A DNA stretch of 64,000 nt from Tachypleus tridentatus (taxonomy: Eukaryota > Arthropoda > Merostomata > Xiphosura > Limulidae), in the NCBI RefSeq assembly GCF_004210375.1, contig NC_134834.1, positions 137,115,009-137,179,008 on the forward strand, in the 5' to 3' direction. The position numbers and the translations under genes are program-made. The notes under the pieces are model-generated. The model was not told the origin of the DNA. It did no database searches and worked only from the letters and a program-made list of their open reading frames with translations. How positions within the stretch are numbered: the stretch's first letter is position 1; every line of letters starts with the position of its first letter. Positions 23,271-34,362 of this stretch are shown one piece after another.

Positions 23271-25675
23271 TACGAATTCTAATTGTGAGGAAGGGTGAAT
23301 TTTGATTGTGTATAAGTAGCGTAAATTAAAATCGTTTTGATGATCTTTAGGTCTGTTGAGAGATATCAGGAGCATAAAGCAGCACACTAGATCAGATTTA
23401 ATGACATTCAGCATATAAAGAACTGCATAGATATTTCATTTGTCAACATTGGAACCCAAAGTGGAGATTTTAAACTTTTTAAAAATTATGCATGTAAAGA
23501 TTAAGCTCTATTGTGTGAATTACCATGTAAATATCCTCATGTTTATTGCATATAAGTGTTTGTGGACTGAACAGAATAACGAATTGTCTTTGTTAGCATT
23601 TACTACTGTACAAAAGGAGATGTTAGTTAGACATATAATATATATTTCCTATCCTGCTGTCTATAATTTAATATCTTGAGATAAGGAAAAGGAGCTGATA
23701 AATATTTAGTAATTTTATATTCGTGTTATTAAGGATTGTAAGTTAACATTTCCAGTGTGCTTAGTTCATAAAGTGATTTAGTTAGGGCGCAAAATGAAAT
23801 TTAGCAATTATTTTTTTGTAAACCAACAGATGGAGGCACAAGACGAAAAGTTTCTATTACACTTCCTTATATTAAAATTTTGAAATCGATTTTCTCGCTG
23901 GTTAAAAACATAAGATTTTAACAACTCAACAGAATAAGAGAATGACATTTTTGATAGAATGCATTTTTTTACCTTTATCCTGCTGGTGACTACTAAATAT
24001 TTTGAATTAATAAAACACTATTTATGGTTTGTAATTTCATTCTCATTTATTTAATGTCATTTAATGTTTCATTTCATTTAATGTCGCTCATTATTGGGAA
24101 AATTGCAGAAAATTACCTTATATCACAGTCTGAAAAATAGCAATTTGATAAGTCTTTTGAGCAGTCTTGATGCTTTACTGATATATATGTATTCAAGAAA
24201 CTAAATGTATTGAATAACGTTTATCTGAAAGAATATTAAAAATGTAACTTCCTGCTACTTAACGTTGTAGATTAATTATAGTGAGTACATTTATGTTCCC
24301 TACGTTCTTTAAATGCTCGTGAACTGCCTACAATTACCATTGAAAAATATCGTCTGCATTTTATTGTTGGTGAGAGTAATAAGTTACTTGATTAATTGAT
24401 GTCGGTGAATATTTCTGTAGAATGATACTTGAAGTTTAGGCACAAATCAGAGACAGTGAGCATGAGCATATATTGCAGTTTCGACTTATTTTTTTCTACC
24501 GATATATTGTTGATTTTACTTATAAAATGACTGAAAGAGAGCCGGAGTTTCGTGAAAAATCGATATGGAATTTTACGTCCCTTTAAAATGCTGTTTTTTT
24601 CATAACACTTGTAATAATTACTGTTTAGCTATATATTTATTTAAGACAAAAAAAAACTACTTTCCCAAGGCTTGTTTAACTGTGACAAGGAAAACGCATT
24701 TTAAATGAACAACATCATTGTAAGTTTTATGTTATATATATTTTTTACTCTTTTGTTTTCTTTTTATTTCAAATAAAAACATTTTTCAGGGTGCATTTTC
24801 TCAATCTTGTTGTGAGAGACAAAAAATGCTTTTTTAAAAAAACTAAACATTAGATAAAACAAAACCCTACAAGAGAAGTAAACTTCGCTTTCATTAACAG
24901 TTTATGAGCGTTATAGTTAGTGTATCCATGTATAATGTTTGCCAGATATATGCTACTAATTGCTGATCCTTAATCTATTTTGCCCCTTTGATGTAATAAC
25001 ATTCTGGAATGATGTAGAAAATTTATCTTATTTATTTTAAAGCGTAAAAAAGGCAAACTTTTTGCGTTATAATTGTGACATACATTAAATTAATTTTATT
25101 CGTCATAGGCTTGTCCTGTATTTTAAACCAGTCTAATTCCAAGATCCATTTATCATGGATACTTGATGGTCATTTCCATACAAAATTGAGAAGCGCTACA
25201 ATTTTTTCAAGTTGTTTCTACATTATAGGTAACAGCTTAACATCTGTTCGTGCTTATTTTTAGCTTGTAGTGATCATTAGAGTTTTTGTATCATTTTTTT
25301 CTTTCATTAAGAAATTATTTGTATTATCTACATAAATAAAGAAAAATTGAGTTTGATCCCATCGAAGTAGTTTATTTTGCATTAACCTAGTGTACAGCTG
25401 AAGGAATATTTAAAAATGTGACCTCATACCTGTATATTTTTTACTGATATCTTATTTGTTCTCAAATATCATATTAGTTCACACAGATTTTAAAGATTCC
25501 ATGAACTTATTTAGTGCATAGGTTTAACGATATGAATTATTTACATGCCAATGGTAAAAAAAATTAATTAACTGTAGCTTTGTACATCTTTACACTTATC
25601 ATTAAATACAAGATAAATAAGGTTTTATATTGAGGTTCAAATTATATGAAAAATGCAGCATTATCAACTAGCCTA
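23271..25675. other. Intergenic, no recognised feature
   Basis: AT-rich. ORFs at 23193-23414, 23440-23679 and 25075-25263 are short, Ile/Phe-rich, without splice or domain support. Confidence 0.5.
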
Positions 25676-25858
25676 TGATTATTTGTTTGTTTAATTTCGC
25701 GCAAAGCTTCACGAAGATTATCCGTGCTAGCTGTTCTTAATTTTGAAATGATAGATTCGAAGACCCATAGCCAATTTTTGGGTAACTCTTTACAAACTAA
25801 TAATGCGATTGATTGTCGCATTATGACGCCCCGTCGACTAAAAGGGCGAGCATATGCG
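25676..25858 (-). repeat. SINE-1 body/tail, inverted to the next copy
   Basis: Plus strand reads tttcgcgcaaagcttcacga, ccgtgctagctgttcttaat, then gggtaactctttacaaacta ataatgcgattg and cgccccgtcgactaaaaggg cgagcat, the reverse complement of tail and body. The central part has diverged and the tRNA-like head is missing. Confidence 0.75.
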
Positions 25859-25959
25859 ATAATGCGGTTCGATACTATGACTCATAGCTTGCGAGACGAG
25901 TGATATAATTAGACTAAGAACAGTGATACCTATAAATTTGCTCGTTTGCATGTTTGGCA

Positions 25960-26240
25960 GGCCCGGCATGGCCAAGTGTGTTAAGGCATTCGACTCGTGA
26001 TCCGAGGGTCGCGGGTTCGAATCTCGGTTGTACAAAACATGCTCGCCCTTTCAGCCGTGGGGGCGTTATAATGTGACGGTCGATCCCACTATTCGTTGAT
26101 AAAAGAGTAGCCCACGAGTTGGCGGTAGGTGGTGATGACTAGCTGCCTTCCCTCTCGTCTTACACTGCTAAATTAGGGTCGGCTAGCGCAGATAGTCCTC
26201 GAGTAGCTTTGCGCGAAATTCCAAAAGACAACAAAAACAT
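25960..26240 (+). repeat. SINE-1 full copy with 12-bp target duplication
   Basis: Head gcccggcatggccaagtgtg ttaaggcattcgactcgtga, B box gggttcgaatctcgg, full body and tail. Flanked by gcatgtttggca (25948-25959) and gcatgtttgaca (26241-26252). The minus ORF 25838-26035 is antisense SINE head. Confidence 0.9.
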
Positions 26241-26254
26241 GCATGTTTGACATT

Positions 26255-26370
26255 AAGAAAAACTACACAATAGACTATCTGCACTCTGGCTACCACGAGT
26301 ATTGAAACTCGGTTTGTAGCGTTTTAAATCCGCAGACTAACCACTTTGTTCCTGAGGGACATACAAACTT
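26255..26370 (-). repeat. SINE-2 copy, diverged
   Basis: Contains aaaaactacacaatagacta tctgcactctggctaccacg agtattgaaactcggtttgt agcgttttaaatccgcagac and ccactttgttcctgagggac. Minus orientation. Confidence 0.65.
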
Positions 26371-27254
26371 GCTATAGAATAAATAAAGATTTTATAGTGA
26401 AGTCTGGCACAGTGACATTTGAGTGTAAAAACTACCTATTCTTTAGGAAAAATCTAATTTAGAACTTTGCTGAATCATTTTGACTGTTAGATATATATAT
26501 ATATATATTTCTGAATTTTTATATTATTTTTTTTAGTAGAGACGTTCTCAACCTTTTGAGTCAGTCACGTTCTATTTTACATACAAATATTGAACTGGTG
26601 TCTCCCACAGATATGCACACACCAAGACATGACATATAAGATTATATATTCTTTTTTCACGCACCGAAACCTATTAATTTTCTGTTATGTGCATTACTGC
26701 GTGAACAGATGGTTGTCACATGAAACTCAAATAAATTTAAAGTTCGCTATAAATGGATTTCTGTTTTATAAGCACGATTTTCTAGTTTCAAATAAGAAAT
26801 GTTGACAAAATATGTTTATAAACACAGACTTTTAACATAGTTAGTAAAATTTGCATTTAAATATAAAAAAGAAAAAGTTAGTTATATTACCTACTGAATG
26901 AACGCTGCAGGGCTTTCCTACATTGCGCGACCAGGGATTGAGAGCCTTTATTTTAGTTAGTATATTGTAATATTTCTCAAAGAAAATGTTCAAGATATTT
27001 AATTTTAAAAAATTAAAATCAAATTCTATGAAAATAGTTACTTATGCAACTTTTCCTGTAATTCTCTCTCCTATAAATACTTTGTTGTGCCTTTTGCTGA
27101 TGATACATTACTAATAGATCTGTTTAAATATTTATCTAATAAATGGACGACATAGCAACATTCTCTTATCAACACAACTTTTCATTCTCACTTTTTATAA
27201 CGGGATCTTTGTAGCAAGTGAAGATTTTTGTGTATCTAAGCAAAGTTAGGTTTT
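26371..27254. other. Intergenic, AT microsatellite only
   Basis: Contains an (AT)n run at about 26491-26508. The ORF 26590-26805 has no recognisable feature. Confidence 0.5.
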
Positions 27255-27497
27255 ATACAGGGTGTTCGGAAAGACACTGTGCACTTATATATTTATTAAC
27301 AGACATGTTTCAGTATAGAATACAGGAGGTAAATATGAATGACAGTTATAAACAATGTTGAAAGTGACTCCCGTTGGCATCAATACAGGCCTGGATCCTT
27401 TTTATTTTGTTTCGAAACACTGCTATCAGTTGCTGGCTTGAAATAGACTGAATGAATGATTACAAAACTGCACAGTGACTTTTCAAACACCCTATAT
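27255..27497 (-). mobile_element. Short DNA transposon (MITE) with transposase C-terminus
   Basis: Terminal inverted repeats of 29 bp (27255-27283 and 27469-27497) match at about 25 positions; the outer end reads tacagggtgtt and the inner end cactgtgca. Between them the minus strand (about 27340-27395) reads RIQACIDANGSHFQHCL followed by a stop, a typical C-terminal end of a DDE transposase of the Tc1/mariner-like kind (pattern RxQACIxANGGHFxHLL). Total length is 243 bp, so it is an internally deleted derivative of a full element. Confidence 0.85.
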
Positions 27498-27520
27498 ATT
27501 AAACTAGACAAGATACAGCT

Positions 27521-27739
27521 TTGTCGTTAAATTGCCTACATTGTGAATTCAAGGGCCATGAGGTTTTCGACATTTTGGAGCTGCGTGTGTACTATAAGAA
27601 TGACGGTAAAATCCCAATATTTTGTCAGACTAGAGTTGACGGTGAGTGCTGTTACCAAGCTGCCTTCACTCTAGGCTACAAGTTTAATGTGAGGGACGGT
27701 TACACACAAATGACTCTTGTAGGACTTTGTGCAAAATAA
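27521..27739 (+). CDS. Orphan coding candidate, 72 aa, function unknown
   Basis: The open frame reads FKGHEVFDILELRVYYKNDG, KIPIFCQTRVDGECCYQAAF and TLGYKFNVRDGYTQMTLVGL. Base composition is clearly less AT-rich than the flanks and the residues are mixed rather than the Ile/Phe/Lys usual for spurious ORFs here. Four cysteines lie at LNCLHC, IFCQ and ECCYQ. I do not recognise the family. A GTGAGT donor-like site lies within it (after CGTGTT..GTTGACG, about 27640), so it may be one exon or a decayed retrocopy. It starts just after the MITE. The chance that it is not a gene is substantial. Confidence 0.35.
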   Translation: MSLNCLHCEFKGHEVFDILELRVYYKNDGKIPIFCQTRVDGECCYQAAFTLGYKFNVRDGYTQMTLVGLCAK

Positions 27740-29526
27740 TACGAACAAAATAATGTATTGAACACAAACATCAGATGTTTTTACTATAGGGACAAGTGTT
27801 AAAAGTAAAAAAAAATCGAAGACTGAAAGATGAGGTATTAGAAAAGGGGTAACGGATGACAAATTTATTGATTTTATTTTTTAACCACTTTAAAAATGGT
27901 TTATCATCAGATTGAAAACGATTACGTTGGAGTATTAAAATATAGGAGCCTCATAAAATATTATTTTCTTCGATTAGATCCAGCTAACAAAACACTTAAT
28001 GTATTTTATATATAAAAGCTGTAGAATACTTTAATGAATTGGTATCAACAACTAAAAAGTATGATTGTGACATTCAGATACACTGATATTCACGAGAGAT
28101 TAAATTATTCACAGAGTATAGATCCAAGAAATGTTATACAGAGAATAATGTGGAACACTAGTAGCAAAGCTAGCGCCAACGAACACAAGTATATGAATAA
28201 AACAAGATCTTTATCCATACAATATAAATCGATACTTCAATGGCTATTTCTAATTACGCTTGAAGAATGCGCTTGACCACTATGGTGTAAAGCAGGATAA
28301 AATCACGTGTCAAAGAGCAAAATACTTATAATACAATCCAACACTGTTGAGTCAGATCAAAGTCCTAATTTGTTATCTCGCGATCCTAGATTGCTTTCGT
28401 GAACGATCATTGCTATAAAACATTGTAAACAGAGAGATAAACCTCCAACTCATATTAACTTCAATGAGTATGATCCCCACTTCAGGAGGGCAAGACACAG
28501 AAACAGACTCAAGAAAGTATATTGGGGTTTGTAACATATCTCTAAAAGAGAGGATTACTGAAATATACAGTCTTCCTAAATGGCTTGCAAAGAGGTCGTA
28601 ATTGCATGAAGCATTTAGAAATAACGTGAATACACTTAAATAAAAATACATTATTTACTAGTTATACAATGGTAAGATAAGATGATATTGACAATCATTA
28701 TAACCCTCTATACTACCTAACAGCTTTTTTATAGCCCCAATCTTTACAATTGCGTGTTACAATTTAGAATTCATATTTAACAGGTCATAAGTTCAAGAAT
28801 CACCTCCTAAGATCACATACACATGTTGCCATGAGCATTACACACACATATACACTGAGGGAGATTATGCTAAACATAACCAGCTAAGTAAAATCAAAAG
28901 AAAATGAAATAAAAAATTAGTTAATATATAAAATTCTTAAAATAAAAATTCGAGTTTCAACGAACTTAAATGATTAAAATAAAACAAAAAACACTTAGCT
29001 ATTATATAGTGATGATATGAATATCATCCGTACTATCTTGTTTACATTGTTTTTAAAGGGTTAATATTAACCATCCCTACAACTACTTTCTTTTATTAGA
29101 ATTTTGTAATTATTGATGCAGTGTTCCAATAGATATGGGAAGGTTGTAGTTATAACAAGTTCTACTACATACAATAAAGTTTCAACTGTAATATTTATCG
29201 TTTATCTATTATTAAGCTTAAACTTTTCAAACGAACACCAGGTGTCTTCAAGATATAATGATAAAATAGTTTACTCCAAAATTATGCTGTTTTCTCATTA
29301 CTACTATCTATTAATAATACTTACAAAAGTGGATGCTCCGTTTGAATCTATGTCACCTCAGTGAAATTGGTTGACACCATTTCTATGGTTTTTCAGTTAT
29401 TATGTAATAAAAAAGAAGCAGAAGAAAGAATAACAAGAAATTCTGACTTTTTTCTACGATATTTACAGACATTCAAAGAACTTTTGACTCCTCTATTACA
29501 TTGATATATTGTTATAAAAGGAAACA
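27740..29526. other. Intergenic with unassigned ORFs
   Basis: A plus ORF at 28034-28276 (MNWYQQLKSMIVTFRYTDIH...) and a minus ORF at 28373-28651 have mixed composition. The plus strand of 28440-28590 reads STSMIPTSGGQDTETDSRKY-like and SLKERITEIYSLPKWLAKRS in broken frames, perhaps an old element. No domain was recognised. Confidence 0.35.
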
Positions 29527-29770
29527 AGTCCGATATGGCTAAGTGGTTAGGGCGCATGACTCCTACTCTGAGGGTCGCGGATTTGAATCCCTGTCACACA
29601 AAACTACACGAGAACTATTTGCGTTAGCCGTTCCTAACTTAGCAGTGCAAAACTAGTGGGAATGCAGCTAGTTATCACCACCCACTTTTAGGTTACTATT
29701 TTACTAACGAGCTGTGGAATTTACTATTCATTATAACACCCCTAAGGCTGAAAGACGATTATGTTTTTAT
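29527..29770 (+). repeat. Mosaic SINE-1: plus-strand head joined to inverted body
   Basis: A tRNA-like head on the plus strand (ccgatatggctaagtggtta gggcgcatgac..., B box ggatttgaatccctgtcaca, to about 29600) is followed directly by the reverse complement of the SINE-1 tail and body: actacacgagaactatttgc, gccgttcctaacttagcagt, agctagttatcaccacccac, ending aaggctgaaagacgatt. The head therefore points one way and the body the other. Confidence 0.8.
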
Positions 29771-31026
29771 TATAGGGTATAATATCCCAATAGGATTAAA
29801 GAAAGCAGTGGCAGTGATAAGTCTATATGATAAGAGAAAGAGCATGATAAGTCAGAACAGAAACATGAGAAATAATTTGATATTAGATGTTATGAAAGAG
29901 AAGACAGCATTATATATCTATTGTTGTTTATCAAGCAGGCAGTAACACTGGGGAACGCTCAGATAGTTCATCAAAATATCTCTTCAATAAGTCATTAAAC
30001 CTTTACAATCTAAGACTTCTCACATTTTCCTTTCCGACACTACATCAAATGCCTTTTCAAGATGCAACATTTCATAGAATCAATAATGAATGAGCTTACC
30101 CTTCTTATAATGTTTAGAATTAATGTTAACATGAAATATTTAATAACGATCACAAATTTTGGTAATAGTTCAATCGTAAAAATGTCTAACATATTCCTAA
30201 ATATAAAGTACTCGAAATAGAAAAAAAGTGAGTTAAAAAAAAAAAGTAATTTTGCTTGGACATTCAAAGAATAATTCACAAAACTAATGAATATACCAAC
30301 TGCCTAAATTGCAAAATATTCATTCCGTGCTAACTACAGCAATAGAGTCTCCACCCCCCGTATTTTTGTCAAGTAACAGCATGTTCTGTTCTCAGTGGAA
30401 AATCACATATGATTATGAATATTCGTACTGGGATAACTGAAGAAATTCTGGCAGCATTTTAAGAAGAAAAATACACTGTGTTTCTCCCTCACTTTTCTCT
30501 CATAGCGGTCTAAGGCTCTAAGGTTAGAGCAATGATCTTTATTGAAGATGCATACCTAATGTTTTATGACAAATTAACACATATTAACAGATAATTATTT
30601 ATTAAATTATAAATATATAATTACCAAACTTGGCTCAGCAACTGATAAGAGGATATTTATATAAAGTAGTCTACCATGTAAAGTGGTGTGCAAGGTATTA
30701 CTGAGATGTGTTTATAGTAAGCATATACACAATAATTCATGAAGTCAAAGAGCTAAATCACAAAAAAAGAAACTTGATAATTCGCGTACATCTCAAAGGT
30801 AGAACAAAATTTTACAGTGTTAAGAAATATCTACATAACATAATTTTAACATAACGTGTATTTAAATAAAGTCACTGATATGTCTATATGTACAAACAGA
30901 AAAGTGAAGTGTAATATATAAAAGGATAAATAAATTTGCGAGAAGTAGTATAGCTTCTTTATGGAAAATAAAGCTCAACACAACATCCATATATATATAT
31001 ATAAAAGGAAAAATAAATTGTATACG
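29771..31026. other. Intergenic, no recognised feature
   Basis: AT-rich; a minus ORF at 30040-30279 is Phe/Ile/Leu-rich and not credible. An (AT)n run occurs near 30990-31003. Confidence 0.5.
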
Positions 31027-31262
31027 TAATCCAAGGGTCGCGAGTTCGAATCCCGGTCGCACCAAACATGCTCGCCCTTTCAGCCGTGGGGGCGTTATAA
31101 TGTGACGATCAATCCCACTATTCGTTAGTAAAAGAGTAGCCCAAGAGTTGGCGGTGGGTGGTGGTGACTAGCTGCCTTCCCTCTAGTCTTACGCTGCTAA
31201 ATTAGGGACGGCTAGCGCCGATAGCCCTCTAGTAGCTTTGCGCGAAATTCAAAACAAACAAA
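31027..31262 (+). repeat. SINE-1 copy, 5' truncated
   Basis: Begins inside the head at gtaatccaagggtcgcgagt, B box agttcgaatcccggtcgcac, complete body, and tail ctagtagctttgcgcgaaat tcaaaacaaacaaaaa. Confidence 0.88.
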
Positions 31263-31804
31263 AAATTTCTTGTACATACGTTTTACGTACACCAGTGGAG
31301 TGAATCAGTTTAACATACGTAACGTTAACCTCACCACGTAAATAGAACTTATGAGAAAAAGTAAAGACAAATGTATAGCAATATACGAAATACACTAATT
31401 CTGCCACACTTAATACTGAGGAGACCTTTCGCCCAGTATTATGTTCATCAGGCCACATGGAATATAATAGGTACTATGGTGCTTTAGAAACTAGGTTACT
31501 ACGACGTTTTGCTGACACACATTTTATTATCGACATATGACTACCGGCACATTTCACTGCCAGTAAATAATTTTGTACTCAAAGCATTTCCTAGCACAGT
31601 GAACGACTTTATTTTCAAAAATTACAGTGAGATAATAAACTATTGTTCTAAATTTAATTAAAAATTAAATTGAATAATAAATTAACTGAATAATTTTGCT
31701 GATAACAAAAAGACTATAACTGTGTAACAAATGAGTACATTATTATTTATTTTGCACGGCTATAAATTTTATGATCTAATTTTTATCTTGAAGGTCTTTT
31801 GGAT

Positions 31805-32095
31805 TTGTTTGAATTTTGCACAAAGCTACACGAGAGCTATCTGCGTTAGCTTTCCCTAATTTAACAGTGAAAGTCTAGAGAAAAGTCATCACAATCTGAT
31901 GGTCAAGTGTACAAAACCCCGTCACACCAAACATGCTCTCCCTTTCAGCCTTGAGGGAGCTTTAATGTGACGGTCAATCCTCCTATTCATTGGTAAAATA
32001 GCAGCCCAAGAGTTGGCAGTGGTTGGTGATGACTAGCTGCTTTTCCTCTAGTTTTACACTGCTAAATTAGGGACGAAATTCAAACCAAACCAACC
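31805..32095 (+). repeat. Mosaic SINE-1: inverted tail joined to plus-strand body
   Basis: 31805-31895 is reverse-complement SINE tail (tttgcacaaagctacacgag agctatctgcgttagctttc cctaatttaacagtg). It switches near 31895 to a plus-strand body (cccgtcacaccaaacatgct, ctattcattggtaaaatagc, tggttggtgatgactagctg) to about 32090. The left piece ends in catcacaatc before the switch. Confidence 0.78.
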
Positions 32096-32159
32096 ATCAA
32101 TAGCCGTGGCACTTCAAATTTGTTTAGGCAGGAGTAAATTAATCTATGAAATCTGAGTT

Positions 32160-32680
32160 TCCCTTTTAATGAATTGTATAAATGTTCGCCAGCGTGGAGC
32201 GCGCGTATATCCGATTCAATTTGATTACTCATCAAGATCTTTACGAAGTCTCTCTTCAAATTGAAATTCTTTGGGCAGGATTAAAACAAATCAACAAGAC
32301 GCTACACGTGGTCAAATACATCAATCGAAAGGGGTTGACCTCCTGTGTTCAAAAGTGTAATTAGCTTTCAAATCAGTCAAGAGATGACGGAGTTACGAGT
32401 TAAAAGTTTGTACTTGGAAAGAAAAAAAACAACAACAACACACACACACACACACATAAAACTCAGAACCGTTTTATGAGCCACTCAGCCGCGGCTAAAA
32501 ATGTCAATCGCACTGTACCTGCAATCTTCAATGTCTACGACCCTTTTAGGCTAAAACTAGGACTTATCAAGTCAGCTGGAAATCCTAAGGATACTATGCA
32601 AGGGGTAATGGTTGAGACGCTACTTGCATTATCACATTGCAAAGACAACAAATATTATGGCATGAATTAGGCAAAATATA
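32160..32680 (+). other. Two short ORFs of mixed composition, function unknown
   Basis: ORF 32182-32364 reads FASVERAYIRFNLITHQDLY and EVSLQIEILWAGLKQINKTL; ORF 32476-32670 reads NVNRTVPAIFNVYDPFRLKL and GLIKSAGNPKDTMQGVMVET. They are separated by a poly-A/(AAC)n/(CA)n run. Base composition is less AT-rich than the surroundings. No domain or splice pair recognised; they could be decayed TE or retrocopy sequence. Confidence 0.3.
32427..32456. repeat. (AAC)n/(CA)n microsatellite
   Basis: Several aac units pass directly into about nine ca units. Confidence 0.9.
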
Positions 32681-32698
32681 TGAAGTGTAATTATTATA

Positions 32699-32908
32699 GG
32701 GGCTTGGCATGGCCTAGCGCGTAAGGCGTGCGACTCGTAATCCGAGGGTCGCGCCAAAACATGCTCGCCCTCCCAGCCGTGGGGGTGTTATAATGTGACG
32801 GTCAATCCCACTATTCGTTGGTAAAAGAGTAGCCCAAGAGTTGGTGGTGGGTGGTGATGGCTAGCTGCCTTCCCTCTAGTCTTACACTGCTAAATTAGGG
32901 ACGGCTCG
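32699..32908 (+). repeat. SINE-1 copy, deleted B box and tail
   Basis: Head ggggcttggcatggcctagc gcgtaaggcgtgcgactcgt aatccgagggtcgcgcc lacks the B-box ggttcgaatccc segment, then the body caaaacatgctcgccctccc to ctgctaaattagggacggct. It ends there without the tail. Confidence 0.85.
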
Positions 32909-33645
32909 GTGCAGTGGGCTAACAACCTACTCACTTAAATACTTGTTGAAGAATCCGCAAGCGATTGCGGCCCTCTGTTCCTAGATGAAATCTAATGGTG
33001 ATAACTAATTATTATAGCCTTTGTTTCAGTTATATAAAAATCAGAATTAGGGTAAGAATTAGTAACATAATGTTATTTATTAGAACTTTTCTCACCATTC
33101 TAAAGAACAGTAAGCTAGTTCTGCCAGACAACGAGCATTATATGTTGACGTGTTGCTTTATAGTTGACGTAAGGGCGGAAATATTGCTTTACCAGACTAC
33201 GAACGCTAAATGACGATTCTATCCTTTATCAGGCAGCAAACACTAAATACATATTTTATTTTATCAGACAAGTAATACTAAATGCTGGCATGTTGCTATA
33301 ATAGACAATAGACGTAAATGCTGGTATGCCGCTTTAGCAGATGACGGCTCAAAATTCTCATGTGTTTGTTTGACGTGAAGCACACACTAGATATTAACGG
33401 ATTGCTTTGTTAGACAAAGGATGCAAACTACTGGTATTCTGCTTTAAGAGACATCAGAAATAAAACAGTGTTTGGCTGCTATATGCTGAGTTTTACTTTT
33501 ACCAGAAGATAAATTAAAACGTTTAAGCGTTTGCCACTTAAACTGCAAACTTAAAATTTCAGTGTATACATATCGATTTTCAAACCTTAATTAAATTTTA
33601 TGATATTTGATTCTATCTTGAAGTGTTGTTTTTATTACGGATTAG
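32909..33645. other. Intergenic, loosely repetitive
   Basis: Between 33120 and 33480 similar phrases recur (cagac...ctaaat...tggtatgctgctttagcaga-like, e.g. atgctggcatgttgct, atgctggtatgccgcttta, ctggtattctgctttaa), suggesting a very old tandem array with a period of roughly 60 bp. Not resolved further. Confidence 0.4.
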
Positions 33646-33649
33646 GTGT

Positions 33650-33770
33650 TTAATTTTTTTTTTAATTTTGCATAATGGGCTATCTGTATTCCTCTCTTAT
33701 CAGAGAATCGAACCTCTGTTGTTTGTTTTGTAAGTCAGAAAAGGTACCACTGACCCATTGGGAGAATTGA
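33650..33770 (-). repeat. SINE-2/3-like fragment
   Basis: Reads ttttgcataatgggctatct, gtattcctctcttatcagag aatcgaacctctgttgtttg, gtaagtcagaaaaggtacca ctgacccattgggag: reverse complement of a tail and B-box-like aggttcgattc. Confidence 0.55.
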
Positions 33771-34062
33771 GTGTTTGATAACGATTACTTCTACGTCAAA
33801 CACTGACTCCAATAGACTTTAAGACTTTCACGATTCACTAAACACAGTAGTTTACCCCTTAACTTTGTTTAATTCTGTTGAGCAAAAAGCCATCGCATTG
33901 GATTGATTGTACTGTGCCAACCGCAGGAATCAGACAGCAAATTTTTTACAAAACGCCGTCAGTTTGTTGGATTTGAACAACTGACTACAAAAATTACCAC
34001 TGAGGTGTGTTTAAAAAGCAAAGCGGGACATATATGTGAAATATTGTAAAAGAAAAAAAAAG

Positions 34063-34150
34063 ATTTATCAAAACTTCATGAATATTGTTTGTTTAAAAGG
34101 TTACACATTTATCAAAACTTCATGAATATTTTTTGTTTAAAAGGTTACAC
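34063..34150. repeat. 44-bp direct duplication
   Basis: 34063-34106 and 34107-34150 are identical except one base (attgtttg / attttttg); unit begins atttatcaaaacttcatgaa. Confidence 0.93.
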
Positions 34151-34362
34151 AAAGCTACACGAGGACTATATGTGCCAGCTGTTGCTAATTTAGCAGTGAG
34201 AAATTAAAGGGAAGTCAGCTAGTCCACACCACACACAGCCAACTTTAGGGTTACTCTTTTATCGACTGAAATGACGAGCATGTTCGGTGACAGGAATTTG
34301 AACCCAATACTCTCAGATTGCGAGTTGAGCTACCTAACCATCAGGCCTCGCCAGGCCTAAAA
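34144..34362 (-). repeat. SINE-1 copy
   Basis: Minus orientation: tail acacaaagctacacgaggac, body gccagctgttgctaatttag, agccaactttagggttactc ttttatcgactg, gacgagcatgttcggtgaca, B box ggaatttgaaccca, head end ctaaccatcaggcctcgcca. Adjacent to the 44-bp duplication. Confidence 0.82.
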
